DNA from: a virus
Virus record (IMG/VR): IMGVR_UViG_3300042445_001201
Span: 1 to 35,262 of that record
DNA length: 35,262 nt
Direction: 5' to 3' (one strand)
Positions 1 through 8,508 of the stretch are shown in pieces. Numbering within the stretch: position 1 is the first letter of the stretch; each line of letters begins with the position of its first letter. The notes under the pieces are model-generated. The model was not told the DNA's origin. It saw only the letters and a program-made list of their open reading frames with translations, and made no database searches. Made by a program: the position numbers and the translations under genes.

Positions 1-12
1 GTTAGGGCGCAT
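1..12. repeat. 12-bp terminal direct repeat, left copy
   Basis: The first 12 bases (GTTAGGGCGCAT) are identical to the last 12 of the window. This means the molecule was circular when assembled, or that its ends overlap by 12 bases. The site lies 48 bp before the small terminase gene, where lambda-like phages carry cos, and lambda cohesive ends are also 12 nt long. A cohesive end is an inference; the repeat itself is seen. Confidence 0.85.
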
Positions 13-17
13 TCCGC

Positions 18-26
18 TTTTTTTTT
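18..26 (+). other. T9 tract before the terminase operon
   Basis: A run of nine T follows a weak GCG/CGC hairpin (7-9 with 15-17). It could terminate transcription arriving from 34315-35145 across the circular junction, or be a bendable part of the packaging site. The stem is too short to call a terminator with confidence. Confidence 0.3.
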
Positions 27-59
27 ACGACAACTTTTAAACCGTCCTACCCCTTTACC

Positions 60-506
60 ATGGGAGCGCACGCCAAAGGAGACCGCACGCAAGCAGAACT
101 AGCCAAGTTGGCAGGCGTGACCGTGCGCACGATCCGCGAATGGGAGAAGGAGGGAATTGACGTTTACGATCTCCAATCACTGATGGCGCGAGCGTCCAAG
201 GTGAGAGAGCGCGAAGAGGCGACGGAGGACTTGGCGGGTGTCAAATTGAGGAAGCTCAAAGCGGAGGCCGACCTCAAGGAGCATGAACTAGAAGTGGAGC
301 GCGGGCGCTTCGTCTCCCAAGAGTCGCAGCGGGCTGATGGGCAAAAGCTCGGACTTGTCCTGCAAGGGATGCTCCTAAAAATGGCAGGCGACCTGACTCC
401 GATCTTGGCTGGACGACCCGCTGGCGAGGTGAAGAAGGCCATCGACAAATACGCCCGCGAGAAGCTGGTTGAACTCTCCCAATATGCGCCCGACACCCTA
501 CCTTGA
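60..506 (+). CDS. Terminase small subunit (Nu1-like)
   Basis: This is probably the DNA-recognition subunit of the packaging motor, which binds the cos/pac site and recruits the large subunit. Residues about 10-35 form a helix-turn-helix (TQAELAKLAGVTVRTIREWE), as in Nu1/phage DNA-packaging proteins. The middle (about 55-85) is highly charged and predicted coiled coil, which suits oligomerisation. At 148 residues it is a normal length for the family. ATG at 60 follows a pyrimidine-rich TTTACC with no Shine-Dalgarno. The 3' end overlaps the large terminase gene, which supports the assignment. The family name comes from the motif plus position. Confidence 0.85.
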   Translation: MGAHAKGDRTQAELAKLAGVTVRTIREWEKEGIDVYDLQSLMARASKVREREEATEDLAGVKLRKLKAEADLKEHELEVERGRFVSQESQRADGQKLGLVLQGMLLKMAGDLTPILAGRPAGEVKKAIDKYAREKLVELSQYAPDTLP

Positions 507-2223
507 CGGATTCCGGCTAGGTGTTCGCCCGCCGCCTGAGATGCCGCTCCGCGAGTGGGTATCGGAGAACGTCTACCTGCCGAACTCGCCGGAAGGAGCG
601 CGGTATTCGCTGGATGCCGTCCCGGCTCACGCTACGATTTTCGACTGGCTGGAGGATTCCGAGGTCCGCGAGATTGCCTTGATTGCCTGCGTTGGATTCG
701 GCAAGACGGCCATCCTTGAATCGTGGTGCGCCCGCATCGTCGCTGTTGAACCTGGGGACACTCTCGTCATTGGCCAGACATCCGACATGGTCAAGGACTG
801 GATGGAATCGCGGATGCGAAAGGTTTGGCAGACCTCACCACTGACCCGCGACTACATCCCGACTGGCCCCGAGCGGTCGAACTGGAAGAAAGACTCGGTG
901 ATTTTCCGGCACATGAACTTCTTCGCGGGAGCGGCGAACGTGACCGACCTGCAAGAAAAGTCGATGGTCAACACGGCGGGGGACGAGTGCTGGCGGTGGG
1001 ATGACGGCATGATCGGGTTCCTGCTCAAGCGGCACCACGGGCGATGGAACCGGAAGAACCTGCTGATGTCCCAGGGCGGGAACGAGGGAACCGAGTGGCA
1101 CAAGCACGCGAAGAACGGCAAGTGGCATGAACTGGAGCATGTTTGCCCCTCTTGCTCGACCGGCTCAGTTTTCGACTGGAAGAATTTCCAATACGAGACG
1201 ATCCGCGACGGCAACGAGGAGCTAGACTGGCCCGCGATCTTCGCGACCGTCCGGCTGAAATGCCCGCATTGCGGCGAGGAGTTTGAGGACACCGAATACA
1301 ACCGTCGCCAGTGGGCGAAGTGCCGCCCGGTGTGGGACGAAGGGCGATTCATGCCCGAGCGAATGACGCTCCGAGCAACCTTCATGACCGTTTGGCGCTA
1401 CCGATGGAGCGACATCGTGAAAGAATGGATTGTCGCCAACGAGGAAAAGAAAAACGGGCAGCTTGAGAAGCTGGAGCAGATCGTCACCCAGCGTTTTGCG
1501 TCGTTCTGGGCGCCGCCGAGCGATACGCCAAGGCTAACGGATACGGGCGACCCCTACTCGAAAAACGAGTTCCACGAAGGCACCAAATGGGACATGGAGG
1601 ACTTCCGCTTCATGTCGGTGGACAACCAAAAAGGCCACCGATGGGTTTCCATTCGCGCTTGGAAAATTGGAGGGCAATCGCGGTTGCTTTGGGAGGGCCG
1701 CGTTGAAACATGGGACAACGTGCGCTATTTGCAAGAGCGGTTCGGCGTTGAGAACCGATGCGTGTTTGTGGACTGCGGATACCAGCAGGAAGAAGTGGCG
1801 CTTGAGGCATTGAAAGCGGCGACACCGACCGACCCTAAGCCTTGGAACCTAACCAAAGGCGCGGACGTTGACGGCTACGTTAAACGCTACGGAGAAAAGA
1901 GGTATCGCCGGATTTTCGGGGATTACATCAACTGTATTTCGTCCGCTGGTCAGCCCTATCAGATCATTCCATTTTCCAACCTGCTAGCCAAGGACCGGCT
2001 TACGGCGCTCATGGGTAGCGGCAGCTTCGGCGTGCCGGTCGATGCGTCGAAGAACTACCACGCGCAGATGCAGAACGAGCAAAAGCGCGAAGTGAAGCCG
2101 GGTTTGTGGCGATGGGAACTCGTTAAGCAACACGCCCCGAACCACCTTTGGGATACCGAGGTAATCGGCGTTGTCGCCGCGTGCATCTTCAAGGTTCTTG
2201 TGGCGATGGAAGAGGTGAAGTGA
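484..2223 (+). CDS. Terminase large subunit (GpA-like)
   Basis: ATPase-nuclease that translocates DNA into the prohead and cuts concatemers. A Walker A motif (VGFGKT, residues 70-75) is followed by an acidic AGDECW segment suited to Walker B. A zinc-ribbon-like pair, C221/C224 and C260/C263, is characteristic of the GpA family rather than the T4/HK97 terminases. Later acidic segments (MSVDNQKG, FVDCGYQ) fit an RNase H-like nuclease. I chose ATG 484 over an in-frame TTG at 469; the gene then overlaps the small subunit by 23 nt, implying coupled translation. Its 579 residues are slightly short beside lambda GpA (about 640). Confidence 0.93.
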   Translation: MRPTPYLDGFRLGVRPPPEMPLREWVSENVYLPNSPEGARYSLDAVPAHATIFDWLEDSEVREIALIACVGFGKTAILESWCARIVAVEPGDTLVIGQTSDMVKDWMESRMRKVWQTSPLTRDYIPTGPERSNWKKDSVIFRHMNFFAGAANVTDLQEKSMVNTAGDECWRWDDGMIGFLLKRHHGRWNRKNLLMSQGGNEGTEWHKHAKNGKWHELEHVCPSCSTGSVFDWKNFQYETIRDGNEELDWPAIFATVRLKCPHCGEEFEDTEYNRRQWAKCRPVWDEGRFMPERMTLRATFMTVWRYRWSDIVKEWIVANEEKKNGQLEKLEQIVTQRFASFWAPPSDTPRLTDTGDPYSKNEFHEGTKWDMEDFRFMSVDNQKGHRWVSIRAWKIGGQSRLLWEGRVETWDNVRYLQERFGVENRCVFVDCGYQQEEVALEALKAATPTDPKPWNLTKGADVDGYVKRYGEKRYRRIFGDYINCISSAGQPYQIIPFSNLLAKDRLTALMGSGSFGVPVDASKNYHAQMQNEQKREVKPGLWRWELVKQHAPNHLWDTEVIGVVAACIFKVLVAMEEVK

Positions 2224-2260
2224 CCGGGCGGCTGTCAAACTTTGACACCCTGCCCTTGTA

Positions 2261-2542
2261 ATGGCCGGGAGCGCATTGCAGGCAGCACAAGACCTTTACG
2301 ACTACGCACGCGGGGACGCTCTTCGCACTGCGGAGATCGAAACCGCGCTTTCGTCTGCGATTTCTAGCGGGCTTTTGACGAAAGGCGGCACCGACAACGT
2401 GACAAGCGCGAGCAAGAACAACGTTTCAATGCAGAAGACCGTTGGATTGCCGGAACAGCATCGGATTACGGCAATGCGGATGGCTCTTAACGGGCTTTTG
2501 GCGAACACGCGACCGAGCAATCGAACTTATCCCCGATACTAA
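2261..2542 (+). CDS. Small head protein, gpW position
   Basis: A 93-residue, mostly helical protein between large terminase and portal, where lambda has the head-tail joining protein W. The helical N-terminus (ALQAAQDLYDYARGDALRTAEIE) and small size would suit a W-like role, but no diagnostic motif is visible and it is longer than W (68 residues). Its stop codon abuts the portal ATG exactly (TAAATG), so the two are in one operon. Confidence 0.65.
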   Translation: MAGSALQAAQDLYDYARGDALRTAEIETALSSAISSGLLTKGGTDNVTSASKNNVSMQKTVGLPEQHRITAMRMALNGLLANTRPSNRTYPRY

Positions 2543-4060
2543 ATGGCAATCGTCGATCAATTCGGAAGCCCTTTTTCTAACCCCTACGGCAACCACGTTG
2601 CACGGGGCGCGTCTCGTTACAACGGAATGCGCCCGTGGGAGCCTGTGCGGTTGCACGACATTGGCAAGCTAGTCCCCGCGATTGATCGGCAAACGCTTGT
2701 TTCAGCCTCTCGCCGCCTTTACTTGAACCAGCCGATCCTTTCTGGCGCGGTCGAACAAAAGTCGATGTATTCCATCGGCAAGGCATGGATGCCGAAATTC
2801 ACCGGGCAGGATAAGGATTTCGGTGATGCCGCGACAGCCTGGTTGACGGAGATTTTCTATCCGCTTTGCGACCTTCGCGGCCCGGTTTTCGACTTCAAGA
2901 CCGAGCTTTACCTGCTGTCCGACGCAATCGACCGCGACGGCGAAGCTTTCGTTGTCCTGACTGAAACCAAGGAAGGATTCCCGCGAATCCAGCACATCCC
3001 ATGTCACCGGGTCGGCAACCCTGTAGGAATGCAAGACGGCCCGATTGAAAGCGGGCTTTACCGCAACGCTAGACTTGCGGATGGTATTGCTTACAACCGA
3101 GTCGGAACGCCGATAGCCTTTGCTTACCTAGATGAAGATCAGAAATTGATCCAATGGGTTTCGCTTCGTGATGCCATCCACGTTTACGACCCGGCATGGC
3201 AGGAGCAGGGGCGCGGATTGCCAGCATTCACGGCATCCTTGAACATGCTGCGGGACGCGATGCAGTCGCATGACCTTGAAACCATGGCGCAGGCGATGCT
3301 TTCGGGCCGAGTCTTCATCGAGTGGAACGAAACCGGCGCACCTGATACTGGCGACCCTGCTTTTGCGCTGACCGGATCGGCTACCGGCGGCAATCAAAGC
3401 CCAGGCGTGCAAGTTGAGAATATCAACGGGCCGATGAACACTTACTACCGCGCCAACAGCGGGAGCAAGCTGGAGACGTTCCACAATCCACGCCCCGGAG
3501 AGGCATGGGAGAACTTTCAAGACCGCATCATCCGAGGCGCATTGGCCGGCGTGAACTGGCCTTACGCGATGGTATGGAAAGCCAGCGGACAAGGCACCGC
3601 CGAACGCCACGAAATCGCCAAGGCTCAACGCGCAATCGAGGACAGGCAAAGCCTTTTGATGCGCCCCGCGCTTGCAATTGTTTCGTGGGCCGTCGCCAAG
3701 GCACAGAAGATGGGCACGCTGCCGCAGTCGCCTGAATGGTATAAGTGGAGCTTCACGATGCCGCGCAAGCTTACCATCGACGATGGGCGGATGAGCAAAG
3801 AGCAGATTGAGGGATGGCGGGCCGGATACGTCAACCATGAGGACATCCTCGGAGACTACGGCAAGACCCTTGAGGAGCATTACGATGCCCGCGCCCGAGA
3901 AATCTACCTGCGGAAGAAAGCGGCGGAAAAATGGAGCATCGACGGCATCGAGATTGAGGACCGCGAGATGTCCATGCTGACCCCGAACGAGCAAAGCGCC
4001 GAGCAAATGGAAGCGGCGAAATCACCAACCACTCAAGACAATGGAAATTCTGACGATTGA
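2543..4060 (+). CDS. Portal protein (lambda gpB-like)
   Basis: This should form the dodecameric ring at the capsid vertex through which DNA is packaged and the tail attaches. It has 505 residues, close to lambda gpB (533). The order terminase, small protein, portal, protease is diagnostic. Conserved-looking stretches include the early RRLYLNQPILSGAVEQK and the later RIIRGALAGVNWPYAMVWKA, both typical of lambda-type portals. The C-terminus is charged and probably disordered. The last 20 nt overlap the protease gene. Confidence 0.93.
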   Translation: MAIVDQFGSPFSNPYGNHVARGASRYNGMRPWEPVRLHDIGKLVPAIDRQTLVSASRRLYLNQPILSGAVEQKSMYSIGKAWMPKFTGQDKDFGDAATAWLTEIFYPLCDLRGPVFDFKTELYLLSDAIDRDGEAFVVLTETKEGFPRIQHIPCHRVGNPVGMQDGPIESGLYRNARLADGIAYNRVGTPIAFAYLDEDQKLIQWVSLRDAIHVYDPAWQEQGRGLPAFTASLNMLRDAMQSHDLETMAQAMLSGRVFIEWNETGAPDTGDPAFALTGSATGGNQSPGVQVENINGPMNTYYRANSGSKLETFHNPRPGEAWENFQDRIIRGALAGVNWPYAMVWKASGQGTAERHEIAKAQRAIEDRQSLLMRPALAIVSWAVAKAQKMGTLPQSPEWYKWSFTMPRKLTIDDGRMSKEQIEGWRAGYVNHEDILGDYGKTLEEHYDARAREIYLRKKAAEKWSIDGIEIEDREMSMLTPNEQSAEQMEAAKSPTTQDNGNSDD

Positions 4061-5102
4061 AAACAAGTCCGGCAAGGTCCGGCTAAATGAGTCGGTCAAC
4101 CCCGATTCCATGACCCGACTGATTGAAGAAATCAGCCAGGTCTTCGGGGCGCAAGCTGCCGCCAACGGTGCCCAGTTTGGAGAAATCACCAACTGCATCG
4201 AAAACGCGGCGGATACCCTCGACATCGAGATTCATTCACCAGGCGGAAGCGTGCTTGATGGTTACAAGCTCTATCACGCATTGCTTGAGCTTCGCGGGCG
4301 CGGAGTTTTCGTCACCGCAACCATCAACAGCCTCGCCGCAAGCATGGCATCCGTGATCGCAATGGGAGCGGACAAGATCCGCATGGTTAAAGGCGGGCGG
4401 ATGATGATTCACGAAGCGTCTAACGTCGTCGCTGGTAACGCTGAGGACATGGCGCGAGCCGCAAAGCTACTTGATGAAATCAGCGGCGAGATTGCCGACA
4501 TCTACGCAGGCAAGACCGGCGGCGACCGCGACGAAATCCGCGACATGATGAAAAAGGAAACTTGGATGGGCGCGGATGAGGCTAAGTCGAAGAATTTCAT
4601 CGACGAAATCGTGGATGGGAAATTTGACACCGCGAAGAAGGGCAAGAGCATGAATATTCTCGACCGTCTCACTTCTCCCGCCAGCGCCGAAGCCTTGGCG
4701 GAAATCGACACCTTGAAAGCCGAGGTTTCCAACCGCGAAAGCGAAGTTGCCGAGCTTTCTAACAAGGTCAGCGTTGCTGAAGCCGCGTTGCAAGAAGCCG
4801 CCACCGCTGCCGCCGAGCTTCGCGTTTCAAACGAGACCTTAACGGCTCGCGTTACCGAACTTGAGGCAATCGCCGCCCGCGTCCCCGAGCTTGAAGCCGC
4901 CGCGAAAGTGACCGTCGAAAAGATCGGCAACGAAGCCGCGCAGATCGCCGCTTCCATCGGTCTCACCCAACCCCTCCCGGACGCAAACAACGGCGAAACC
5001 AAGTCGATTCTCGCTCAGTTCAACGAACTTGAGGGCGACGAGGCAACCCGTTTCTACAAGGCGAACCGCAAGCAAATCATCGAAGCTCAACTCAACTCCT
5101 AA
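4041..5102 (+). CDS. ClpP-like prohead protease fused to scaffold
   Basis: A capsid maturation protease of the ClpP/S14 fold fills about residues 40-195: the HSPGGS loop (65-70), probable nucleophile S101 in SLAASMAS and catalytic H124 in MMIHEAS. A charged Ala/Glu-rich coiled coil (about 205-300) plus a tail to 353 looks like a fused scaffold, as with lambda C and its nested Nu3. The protease would remove the scaffold domain during head maturation. The start at 4041 lies inside the portal 3' end. An internal ATG at 4650 could make free scaffold. Confidence 0.92.
   Translation: MEILTIENKSGKVRLNESVNPDSMTRLIEEISQVFGAQAAANGAQFGEITNCIENAADTLDIEIHSPGGSVLDGYKLYHALLELRGRGVFVTATINSLAASMASVIAMGADKIRMVKGGRMMIHEASNVVAGNAEDMARAAKLLDEISGEIADIYAGKTGGDRDEIRDMMKKETWMGADEAKSKNFIDEIVDGKFDTAKKGKSMNILDRLTSPASAEALAEIDTLKAEVSNRESEVAELSNKVSVAEAALQEAATAAAELRVSNETLTARVTELEAIAARVPELEAAAKVTVEKIGNEAAQIAASIGLTQPLPDANNGETKSILAQFNELEGDEATRFYKANRKQIIEAQLNS
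4650..5102 (+). CDS. Candidate nested scaffold protein
   Basis: An in-frame ATG at 4650 falls exactly where the protease domain ends and the coiled coil begins. It would give a 150-residue protein, M-N-I-L-D-R-L onward. It is preceded by a purine-rich GAAGAAGGGCAAGAGC, one of the better Shine-Dalgarno-like stretches in this genome. Lambda makes Nu3 scaffold from the C gene in this way. Internal initiation is an inference, not shown. Confidence 0.45.
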   Translation: MNILDRLTSPASAEALAEIDTLKAEVSNRESEVAELSNKVSVAEAALQEAATAAAELRVSNETLTARVTELEAIAARVPELEAAAKVTVEKIGNEAAQIAASIGLTQPLPDANNGETKSILAQFNELEGDEATRFYKANRKQIIEAQLNS

Positions 5103-5114
5103 TCACTCCATCTC

Positions 5115-6023
5115 ATGGCTACCACGTTTGTTGACAAAATCTACACTCAGGAGGTGCTTCGCGCCTTCACCGCTGGCCTCGCGCCACTCTCCGCATTCAC
5201 CCGCAGCTTCTCCGCAGAAGCCCGCCGCAAGGGTGACGCCATCATCATCCCTCGCGTTTCCGCTCTCAGCACCACGACCTTCGCTTATGCGAACAACAGT
5301 GGTTCGCCCTACGAGACCGAAGGCGGCGAGATCGCAGCAATCACCGTCAACCTGGATCAACACCAGATCGTTGGTGTTGACCTGACCGACATCCAGTATG
5401 CCAGCGCCGGTTCCGCCGATATCATGAACTTCGCGCAGAACCAAGGCCGCGCCTTGGCCCGCAAGTGCATGGGTAACCTGTTCAACGCGCTGACTGTCGC
5501 GGCTTTCGGATCGCCAGCCGCTACCGCCGTTACCATCGGTGGAACCGGGTTGACTCAGATCCGCTCCGCTCGCCGGACTCTGGTGAATCGCCAAGTGCCG
5601 ATGGAGCCGGTGTCGCTCATTGCGACTGCTGACCTCTACCACTCCCTGCTTGGCGACACCAACATCTCGCAGTCCTTCCAATACGGTGGGTCCGAAGCAG
5701 TTCGCGAGGGTCGCATTCCTCGCCTGCTCGGCATGGATGTTTACGAGACCAACCTGACCAGCATCGGAGCTTCGCTTTCGATTGTCGGGTTCCTTGCTCA
5801 CCCCGATGCCGTTGCTTGCGCAGTCCGCAATCTTCAGCCCCAGGACGGTGGCGACAGCTACCTTGCGGTTGAAACCGTTTCCGATCCTGAAACCGGCCTT
5901 GGGTTCACCTATCGCCGCCACTTCAACCCCGGCAAGGGTCGCCACTACGCTTCCATCGAGTGCCTCTTTGGATTCGCTGCCGCCCTCACCCTCGGCATTG
6001 GCCTTATCGCCAAGACTGACTAA
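5115..6023 (+). CDS. Major capsid protein
   Basis: A 302-residue protein directly after the protease/scaffold gene and before a strong terminator, the expected slot for the most abundant virion protein. Composition is Ala/Gly/Thr-rich with few Cys. The C-terminal segment (FTYRRHFNPGKGRHYASIE, then FGFAAALTLG) resembles coat proteins of small HK97-fold phages. It has no long N-terminal delta region, consistent with a separate or protease-fused scaffold. ATG 5115 has no Shine-Dalgarno (CATCTC precedes it), notable for a highly expressed gene. Confidence 0.9.
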   Translation: MATTFVDKIYTQEVLRAFTAGLAPLSAFTRSFSAEARRKGDAIIIPRVSALSTTTFAYANNSGSPYETEGGEIAAITVNLDQHQIVGVDLTDIQYASAGSADIMNFAQNQGRALARKCMGNLFNALTVAAFGSPAATAVTIGGTGLTQIRSARRTLVNRQVPMEPVSLIATADLYHSLLGDTNISQSFQYGGSEAVREGRIPRLLGMDVYETNLTSIGASLSIVGFLAHPDAVACAVRNLQPQDGGDSYLAVETVSDPETGLGFTYRRHFNPGKGRHYASIECLFGFAAALTLGIGLIAKTD

Positions 6024-6046
6024 CCTTCCTGCGGTGTTTCATGGTG

Positions 6047-6079
6047 CCGCCGCTCTGGGAAACCGGGGCGGCGGTTTTT
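6047..6079 (+). terminator. Rho-independent terminator after capsid
   Basis: A 9-bp GC-rich stem pairs CCGCCGCTC (6047-6055) with GGGCGGCGG (6066-6074), with one G-U pair and a 10-nt loop, followed by TTTTT (6075-6079). It sits 23 nt after the capsid stop and probably sets capsid expression apart from the downstream glycosyltransferase and tail genes. Confidence 0.88.
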
Positions 6080-6124
6080 CGTGTTGCGTTTTGGCCCTAG
6101 TCGGGGTTGGATGCCGCCAACCAG

Positions 6125-7840
6125 ATGAGAAAAATGAAACTGTCCTTGTCGGTGATTACCGGCAACTGTGAAGCAGATGTGGTGCGGTTCCTGAATGTGT
6201 TTCAGCCGCACTTCGACGAGATCGTGATGGTTCGCGCAATCGGGAATCAGAAACCGGACAAAACGCTTGATATCGCAAAGCTTCGCGGGTGCAAAACAGG
6301 AGAATACTTTAACGGCGTCACCTGCGGCGGCGGGCGAGTAAAGCTTTGCCGTAAGAAAGGAACGGAGGACTGGCCGCACGTTGACGACTTCGCCGCCGCT
6401 CGCAACAAATCCGCCGAGCTTTGCACTGGCGACTGGATCATGTGGGCGGATATGGACGACACCACCGAGGGGCTGGAGCATCTGCGGACCATCCTTGAGA
6501 ACCTAGACCCGGCTATTGACGTTCTGCGCTGTCCCTACGTCGTCGGAGAGCAAGGGGTGGTGGCGAACTACCGGGAACGAGTCTGGAAGCGCGGAACACC
6601 CCACAAATGGGCAAACGCGATCCATGAAAACCTTGTTAGGACGGACGGCAAGGATGCGAAGCAAGCGCAGACCGACCGGGTGCGACTCGTCCACATTCCG
6701 AGGCATAACAGGGAATGTTCCAAGGACCGAAACCTGCGAATCCTTGAGTCGATCCCGGAGGAAAAGCGCACGCACTCGCATACGTTCTACCTGATGAACG
6801 AATACGCGAGGATTAAAGACGCAAAGGCAATCGAGCTTGCCAAGTCTTTCCTCGCGCATCCAGAGGGCGGCGGTCCTGAGCGTTACGAGACGTTTATGAT
6901 GCTCGCCGCGATGGCGGAAGAGTTGCCGGACAAGGCGGCAATCTACGCGCAAGCATTCAACGAAGACCCGAGTCGCGCCGAAGCTCTCTACGAACTCACG
7001 GCGCTCTCCATGTCGTTCGACGAGCCGGAACGGGCGCTTGCTTACGCTCGCCACATGATGACCTGCGAATGGCCGGAAAAGCCGTCCTGGAACCACCGGA
7101 AGATGTTCTACGAGTTCTTCCGCGAGGACTTGTATTTGCAGGCTCTCCGCATCAACGGGCGGGCCATGGAATCCGACACCCGGCGCGGGAACATGCTGGC
7201 GACATCGGGCAAGGCGACGATTTCCCTGCTCCACGCGACACGCGGCAGGGCGATGCAAGCGATCCGCTGCCGGTCGGAATGGTTGCGACTCGCGGACGAT
7301 CCCAAGCGAGTTGAGCATATTTTCGCGGTCGATTCAGACGACGAGGAAGCCGAGGTTTTCTTTCGCTTCCCGTCCATCATCATGGACAACAACGGCGGGC
7401 CGGTTGCTGCATGGAACATCGCGGCGAAGCAAAGCACCGGGCAAATTCTGGTCCAGCTTTCCGACGATTGGAAACCGTTCCGAGGATGGGACACGGCGAT
7501 TGTCGATGCCATCGGAGACACATCCGCGCCCGCTGTTCTTGCGGTCAGCGACGGACACCGGAAAGACGACCTGCTTTGCATGGCGATCCTGACCCGCGCC
7601 CGCTACAAGCAACAGGGGTATCTATTCCATCCCGAGTTCTTCTCCATGTTCTCGGACAACTGGTTCTCGCATTGCGCCTTCCGCGACGGCGTGGTGATTG
7701 ACGCTCGAGACCGAATCACCTTTGAGCATGTCCACCCGGCATTCGGCAAGGCTGAGATGGACGAGACATACGCCCGCAGTAATGCCGCCGAACACTATCA
7801 AAAAGGCTCAGAGATTTTCCAAAGGTTGACTCATGAATGA
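6125..7840 (+). CDS. Two-domain glycosyltransferase with TPR-like middle
   Basis: The N-terminal domain (1 to about 190) is GT2-like: SLSVITGNCEADVVRFL, then DDFAAARNKSAE and the DxD motif ADMDD (108-112), which would bind metal and nucleotide-sugar. The middle (about 210-340) is helical and repeat-like (EDPSRAEALYELTALSM). A second GT-A-like domain starts near residue 363 (KATISLLHATRGR) and carries another acidic LSDDW motif near 447. The substrate is unknown; capsid or tail proteins are plausible from context. I chose ATG 6125 (MRKMKLSL); 6134 is an alternative. It lies directly after the capsid terminator. Confidence 0.82.
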   Translation: MRKMKLSLSVITGNCEADVVRFLNVFQPHFDEIVMVRAIGNQKPDKTLDIAKLRGCKTGEYFNGVTCGGGRVKLCRKKGTEDWPHVDDFAAARNKSAELCTGDWIMWADMDDTTEGLEHLRTILENLDPAIDVLRCPYVVGEQGVVANYRERVWKRGTPHKWANAIHENLVRTDGKDAKQAQTDRVRLVHIPRHNRECSKDRNLRILESIPEEKRTHSHTFYLMNEYARIKDAKAIELAKSFLAHPEGGGPERYETFMMLAAMAEELPDKAAIYAQAFNEDPSRAEALYELTALSMSFDEPERALAYARHMMTCEWPEKPSWNHRKMFYEFFREDLYLQALRINGRAMESDTRRGNMLATSGKATISLLHATRGRAMQAIRCRSEWLRLADDPKRVEHIFAVDSDDEEAEVFFRFPSIIMDNNGGPVAAWNIAAKQSTGQILVQLSDDWKPFRGWDTAIVDAIGDTSAPAVLAVSDGHRKDDLLCMAILTRARYKQQGYLFHPEFFSMFSDNWFSHCAFRDGVVIDARDRITFEHVHPAFGKAEMDETYARSNAAEHYQKGSEIFQRLTHE

Positions 7841-8033
7841 CCGAACGACACACGGAGGAAAAGGAGACGCGCCACGATCAGGCGGTGGCGAGAAATTCCG
7901 CAGCAACTACGACAAGATTTTCAAGAAGCATGAAGCCAACCCTATCGATCCTAACACCCGCAATCTGGAACCGGGAGAGCGCGAGGTTCCTAGCCGCCGC
8001 CATTTCCGACCAGATTGGAAACAGCTTGGTTGA
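7833..8033 (+). CDS. Small conserved-looking protein overlapping a glycosyltransferase
   Basis: A 66-residue basic protein beginning at an ATG inside the last codons of the preceding gene. The N-terminal half (THGGKGDAPR, then EKFRSNYDKIF) resembles short phage proteins of unknown function with a GGKGD-PRP and a YD/WD-KIF motif; this is from memory, not a search. From about residue 33 on it shares DNA with the glycosyltransferase starting at 7930, read in another frame, for 104 nt. No function can be assigned. Confidence 0.6.
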   Translation: MNDRTTHGGKGDAPRSGGGEKFRSNYDKIFKKHEANPIDPNTRNLEPGEREVPSRRHFRPDWKQLG

Positions 8034-8493
8034 GCATCTTGTGCTTTTCGACAACCGCGCCCGAAGCATTGGGGCGAAACGGCAGGCGCTAGTGGACATC
8101 GCACGCGGTGAATACGTCGCCTTCGTGGACGATGACGACGACATTTCGCCGGACTATGTGGACCGATTGTTGAAAGCCGCCAAGACTAACGCCGATGTCA
8201 TCACGTTCCGCCAGCGGGCAATCTACAACGGGTTGGAATCCGAGGTGCATTTCGGCATCAACAACCAAGACGGGCCGTTTACACCGGGCGGCACAACCCT
8301 CCGCGCTCCGTGGCACGTTTGCGCGTGGAAGCGGGAGCGGGTAAAGGACTGCTTGTTTGCCGAAAGCAATTACGGCGAGGACTTGGCTTGGTGTATGCAA
8401 GCTCGCAGAAGGGCTAGGACCGCGCACCACATCGACGCGGTCTTGCACACCTACCGGCACGATGCGGCGACCACGGCAGCACCGGAGCTTTGA
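7930..8493 (+). CDS. Glycosyltransferase family 2-like protein
   Basis: A compact 187-residue single-domain GT-A protein. It opens with the family beta strand MKPTLSILTPAIWNRE, has the conserved GAKRQALVDIARGEYVAFVD and a DDDDD run serving as DxD, followed by ISPDYVDRLL. The later YGEDLAWCMQARRRA matches the acceptor-side ED motif of GT2 enzymes. I chose ATG 7930 because the fold starts there; the in-frame extension to 7837 has no GT features and overlaps the 66-residue gene. It probably acts with the larger upstream enzyme on a virion or cell-surface glycan. Confidence 0.82.
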   Translation: MKPTLSILTPAIWNRESARFLAAAISDQIGNSLVEHLVLFDNRARSIGAKRQALVDIARGEYVAFVDDDDDISPDYVDRLLKAAKTNADVITFRQRAIYNGLESEVHFGINNQDGPFTPGGTTLRAPWHVCAWKRERVKDCLFAESNYGEDLAWCMQARRRARTAHHIDAVLHTYRHDAATTAAPEL

Positions 8494-8508
8494 CTTGCTC
8501 GCTTATGC

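Noticed and set aside
3128-4006. A 292-residue minus-strand frame opposite the portal gene
   Set aside because: It lies wholly antisense to a well-supported portal gene and has the composition of a shadow frame.
5103-5945. A 280-residue minus-strand frame opposite the capsid gene
   Set aside because: It is fully antisense to the major capsid gene and shows no family features.
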